64,000 nt of DNA from Melioribacter sp. (GTDB lineage Bacteria; Bacteroidota; Ignavibacteria; Ignavibacteriales; Melioribacteraceae): positions 266,742 through 330,741 of the forward strand of contig JAHEZQ010000006.1 of NCBI GenBank assembly GCA_023250955.1. The letters run 5' to 3'. Both the position numbers and the translations under genes were made by a program. The notes under the pieces are model-generated. The model saw only the letters and a list, made by a program, of their open reading frames with translations. It ran no database searches and had not been told where the DNA came from. Position 1 is the first letter of the stretch. Each line of letters opens with the position of its first letter. Of this stretch, positions 62,416 to 64,000 are shown in pieces.

Positions 62416-63939
62416 ATGTCTGTTGTTCTTGATGGTTCAAATTTAACAATCGAAAAACTAGTAGCAATAGCCCGCCACAATGAAAAAGTAGAATTACATC
62501 CCGATGCATTAGAAAGAATTAAAATCTGCCGCGCAATGCTAGAAGAAAAAATCAAAGCCCACGAAATTATGTATGGAGTTAATACTGGTATCGGGGAGTT
62601 TTCGGAGGTCGTGTTAAACGATGATCAAGTAAAAGAATTTCAAAAATATTTGATCTACAACCATGCGGCAGGAATCGGCGATCCTGCACCGGTTGAATAC
62701 GTAAGAGGTGCAATGACAGGACGCATCAACGTCCACGCACACGGTAATTCAGGATGCAGACCAGAAATAACTCTTACGCTTGTAGAAATGCTTAACAAAA
62801 ACGTAACACCCGTTGTTTGTCAGAAAGGTTCTGTTGGTGCTTGCGGTGATCTCGCCCCGATGAGTCAAATTGCTCTTCTAATGATGGGAGAAGGTGAAGC
62901 TTATTTTAACGGTGAAAGATTGCCAGGAAAAGTTGCATTTGAAAAAGCAGGAATAAAAATTCCCGGTCTTCAAGCAAGAGACGGACTCGCAACAATTAAT
63001 GGTTCGAATCTTCTTACTGCAATGAGTGCAATTCATCTTTATGATATGAACAGATGGTTAAAGCAAGCAGAGATCGCATGCGCAATGTCTCTCGAAGCTT
63101 TGTTCGCAAACTTAAAACCGTATGATACTCGTCTTCATGAGATTCGCGGATTTAAAGGAGCGGTTAGAAGTACAAAATCCATTATGAAATGTATTGAGGG
63201 AAGCGATCTGCAAACGGGCAAACTAAAAATGAAAGTTCAAGACGCATATTCTATGCGTTCCTCACCGCAAGTTATCGGTGCTGCTCATGATGCAATCGCA
63301 TATGCAAAAAGCCAGGTAGAAATTGAATTGAATGGTGTTGGTGATAACCCGATCTTTCTACCGCAAAGCAAACTCACTCTTACGGGCGCGAACTTTCAAG
63401 GTTCACCGGTTTCTTTGCCGATGGACATGGCTGGTGTTGCAATAACAATGGTTAGTGTTTTATCAGAAAGAAGATTAAACCGTTTGTTGAATCCGGCATT
63501 AAGTGTTGGGTTGCCTGCTTTTTTAACAAAAGGCGCCGGTATGTTTTCCGGTTTAATGTTAAGCCAATACACTGCAGATAGTTTAATTGTTGAACAAAGA
63601 ATTTTATCAACGCCTGCCTCTATTCAATCAATACCTGCGGCAGCGGATCAAGAAGATTTTGTTTCAATGGGAATGAATACTTCAATTAAGAACGGACAAA
63701 TTATTGATAACGCTTACGGAATTTTAGGAATCGAGTTTATTGCTGCAGCTCAAGCATTGGATTTCCGAGAGTTTACTCCTGGACGCGGAGTTACAAAAGC
63801 AAAAGAAGTTATCCGTAAATATGTAAATCATCTTGATGTTGACCGTCCGCTTTATCCTGATCACACAAAGATGAAAGAAGTTGTTAAAAATTGTTTTATA
63901 TTGGAAGAGGTTGAGAAAGTTGTCGGCAGTTTGGAATAA
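62416..63939 (+). CDS. Aromatic amino acid/histidine ammonia-lyase with Ala-Cys-Gly cofactor triad
   Basis: A 507-residue member of the HAL/PAL family, which removes ammonia from histidine, phenylalanine or tyrosine through a self-made MIO cofactor. Numbering matches Pseudomonas HAL: catalytic Tyr53 (MYGVNTGIGEF), the substrate-site pair Asn82-His83 (YNHAAGIG, where classic HAL has Ser-His), and the MIO loop GSVGACGDLAPMSQ at 138-151. Here the cofactor triad is Ala142-Cys143-Gly144 instead of Ala-Ser-Gly; the codon 62842-62844 is TGC. Other family residues (NPIF, GANFQGSP, SIPAAADQEDFVSMG) are intact. GGAGG precedes the ATG. Histidine is a likely substrate, but no hut genes are in the window. 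Confidence 0.9.
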   Translation: MSVVLDGSNLTIEKLVAIARHNEKVELHPDALERIKICRAMLEEKIKAHEIMYGVNTGIGEFSEVVLNDDQVKEFQKYLIYNHAAGIGDPAPVEYVRGAMTGRINVHAHGNSGCRPEITLTLVEMLNKNVTPVVCQKGSVGACGDLAPMSQIALLMMGEGEAYFNGERLPGKVAFEKAGIKIPGLQARDGLATINGSNLLTAMSAIHLYDMNRWLKQAEIACAMSLEALFANLKPYDTRLHEIRGFKGAVRSTKSIMKCIEGSDLQTGKLKMKVQDAYSMRSSPQVIGAAHDAIAYAKSQVEIELNGVGDNPIFLPQSKLTLTGANFQGSPVSLPMDMAGVAITMVSVLSERRLNRLLNPALSVGLPAFLTKGAGMFSGLMLSQYTADSLIVEQRILSTPASIQSIPAAADQEDFVSMGMNTSIKNGQIIDNAYGILGIEFIAAAQALDFREFTPGRGVTKAKEVIRKYVNHLDVDRPLYPDHTKMKEVVKNCFILEEVEKVVGSLE

Positions 63940-64000
63940 TTTTTTAATTGAAGATCTTAATTATTAATTAATAGAAATGGATTCTTAATTAATTCTTTTT

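Overview
The window looks like a chromosomal segment of an Ignavibacteria-type bacterium (Bacteroidota/Chlorobi group). The evidence is low G+C sequence, a secreted protein ending in the type IX secretion C-terminal signature NYPNPFNPTT followed by a beta-rich GxYxxxL-type tail, and Bacteroidota-centred families (DUF4920, DUF4905, lamin-tail repeat proteins, a BatA-like membrane protein). Clear AAGGAG/GGAGG ribosome binding sites precede many genes, which helped correct about a dozen start codons. No rRNA, tRNA, CRISPR array, transposase or phage module was recognised by eye. Taxonomy is inference from protein families only.

Layout. 1-2505: minus-strand pstS-pstC-pstA phosphate transporter; pstB presumably lies beyond the left edge. 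2932-4902: orphan TPR sensor histidine kinase. 5021-13840: secreted GH127 enzyme, DinB-like protein, a duplicated-domain secreted protein, an alpha/beta hydrolase, a large BNR/VPS10-like propeller protein and a lipoprotein. 13942-16719: a tight operon of a secreted DUF4352-like protein, a PD-(D/E)XK-like protein and a Y-family DNA polymerase. 16760-18973: DUF4905-like, AMMECR1 and Memo genes. 19048-20418: tryptophanase. 20606-21634: two small membrane proteins and a CylR2-like repressor, with a 21-bp-spaced direct repeat over their promoter. 21737-26730: YIP1 protein, RluE-type pseudouridine synthase, PriA, DUF4920 protein, thioredoxin. 26864-32154: M16 peptidase, then an ECF sigma/anti-sigma/TonB-domain lipoprotein operon. 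32230-37138: HisN-like phosphatase, TsaC, PAS histidine kinase, M24 peptidase. 37333-49132: type IX cargo with a cysteine-peptidase-like domain, secreted GH13, a stand-alone CarH-like B12 domain, PAP2-like enzyme, CoA-binding protein and a 1554-residue lamin-tail protein.

49369-56135 is the most unusual stretch: a four-domain M28/cyclophilin/FKBP/retropepsin fusion followed in the same direction by a complete protein kinase, two membrane proteins and a SIR2-like protein. Two copies of a 42-bp intergenic element lie in front of the last two genes. 56198-63939 returns to housekeeping genes: TrhO, SpoIID-like, BatA-like, HflX, a 57-codon membrane protein, and an aromatic amino acid ammonia-lyase whose cofactor-forming triad reads Ala-Cys-Gly instead of Ala-Ser-Gly.

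Themes: phosphate uptake, envelope and secretion, extracellular polysaccharide and protein turnover, and amino acid catabolism (tryptophanase, ammonia-lyase). The candidates for something new are the 49-56 kb block, the B12 sensor lacking a DNA-binding domain, and the Cys-type ammonia-lyase.
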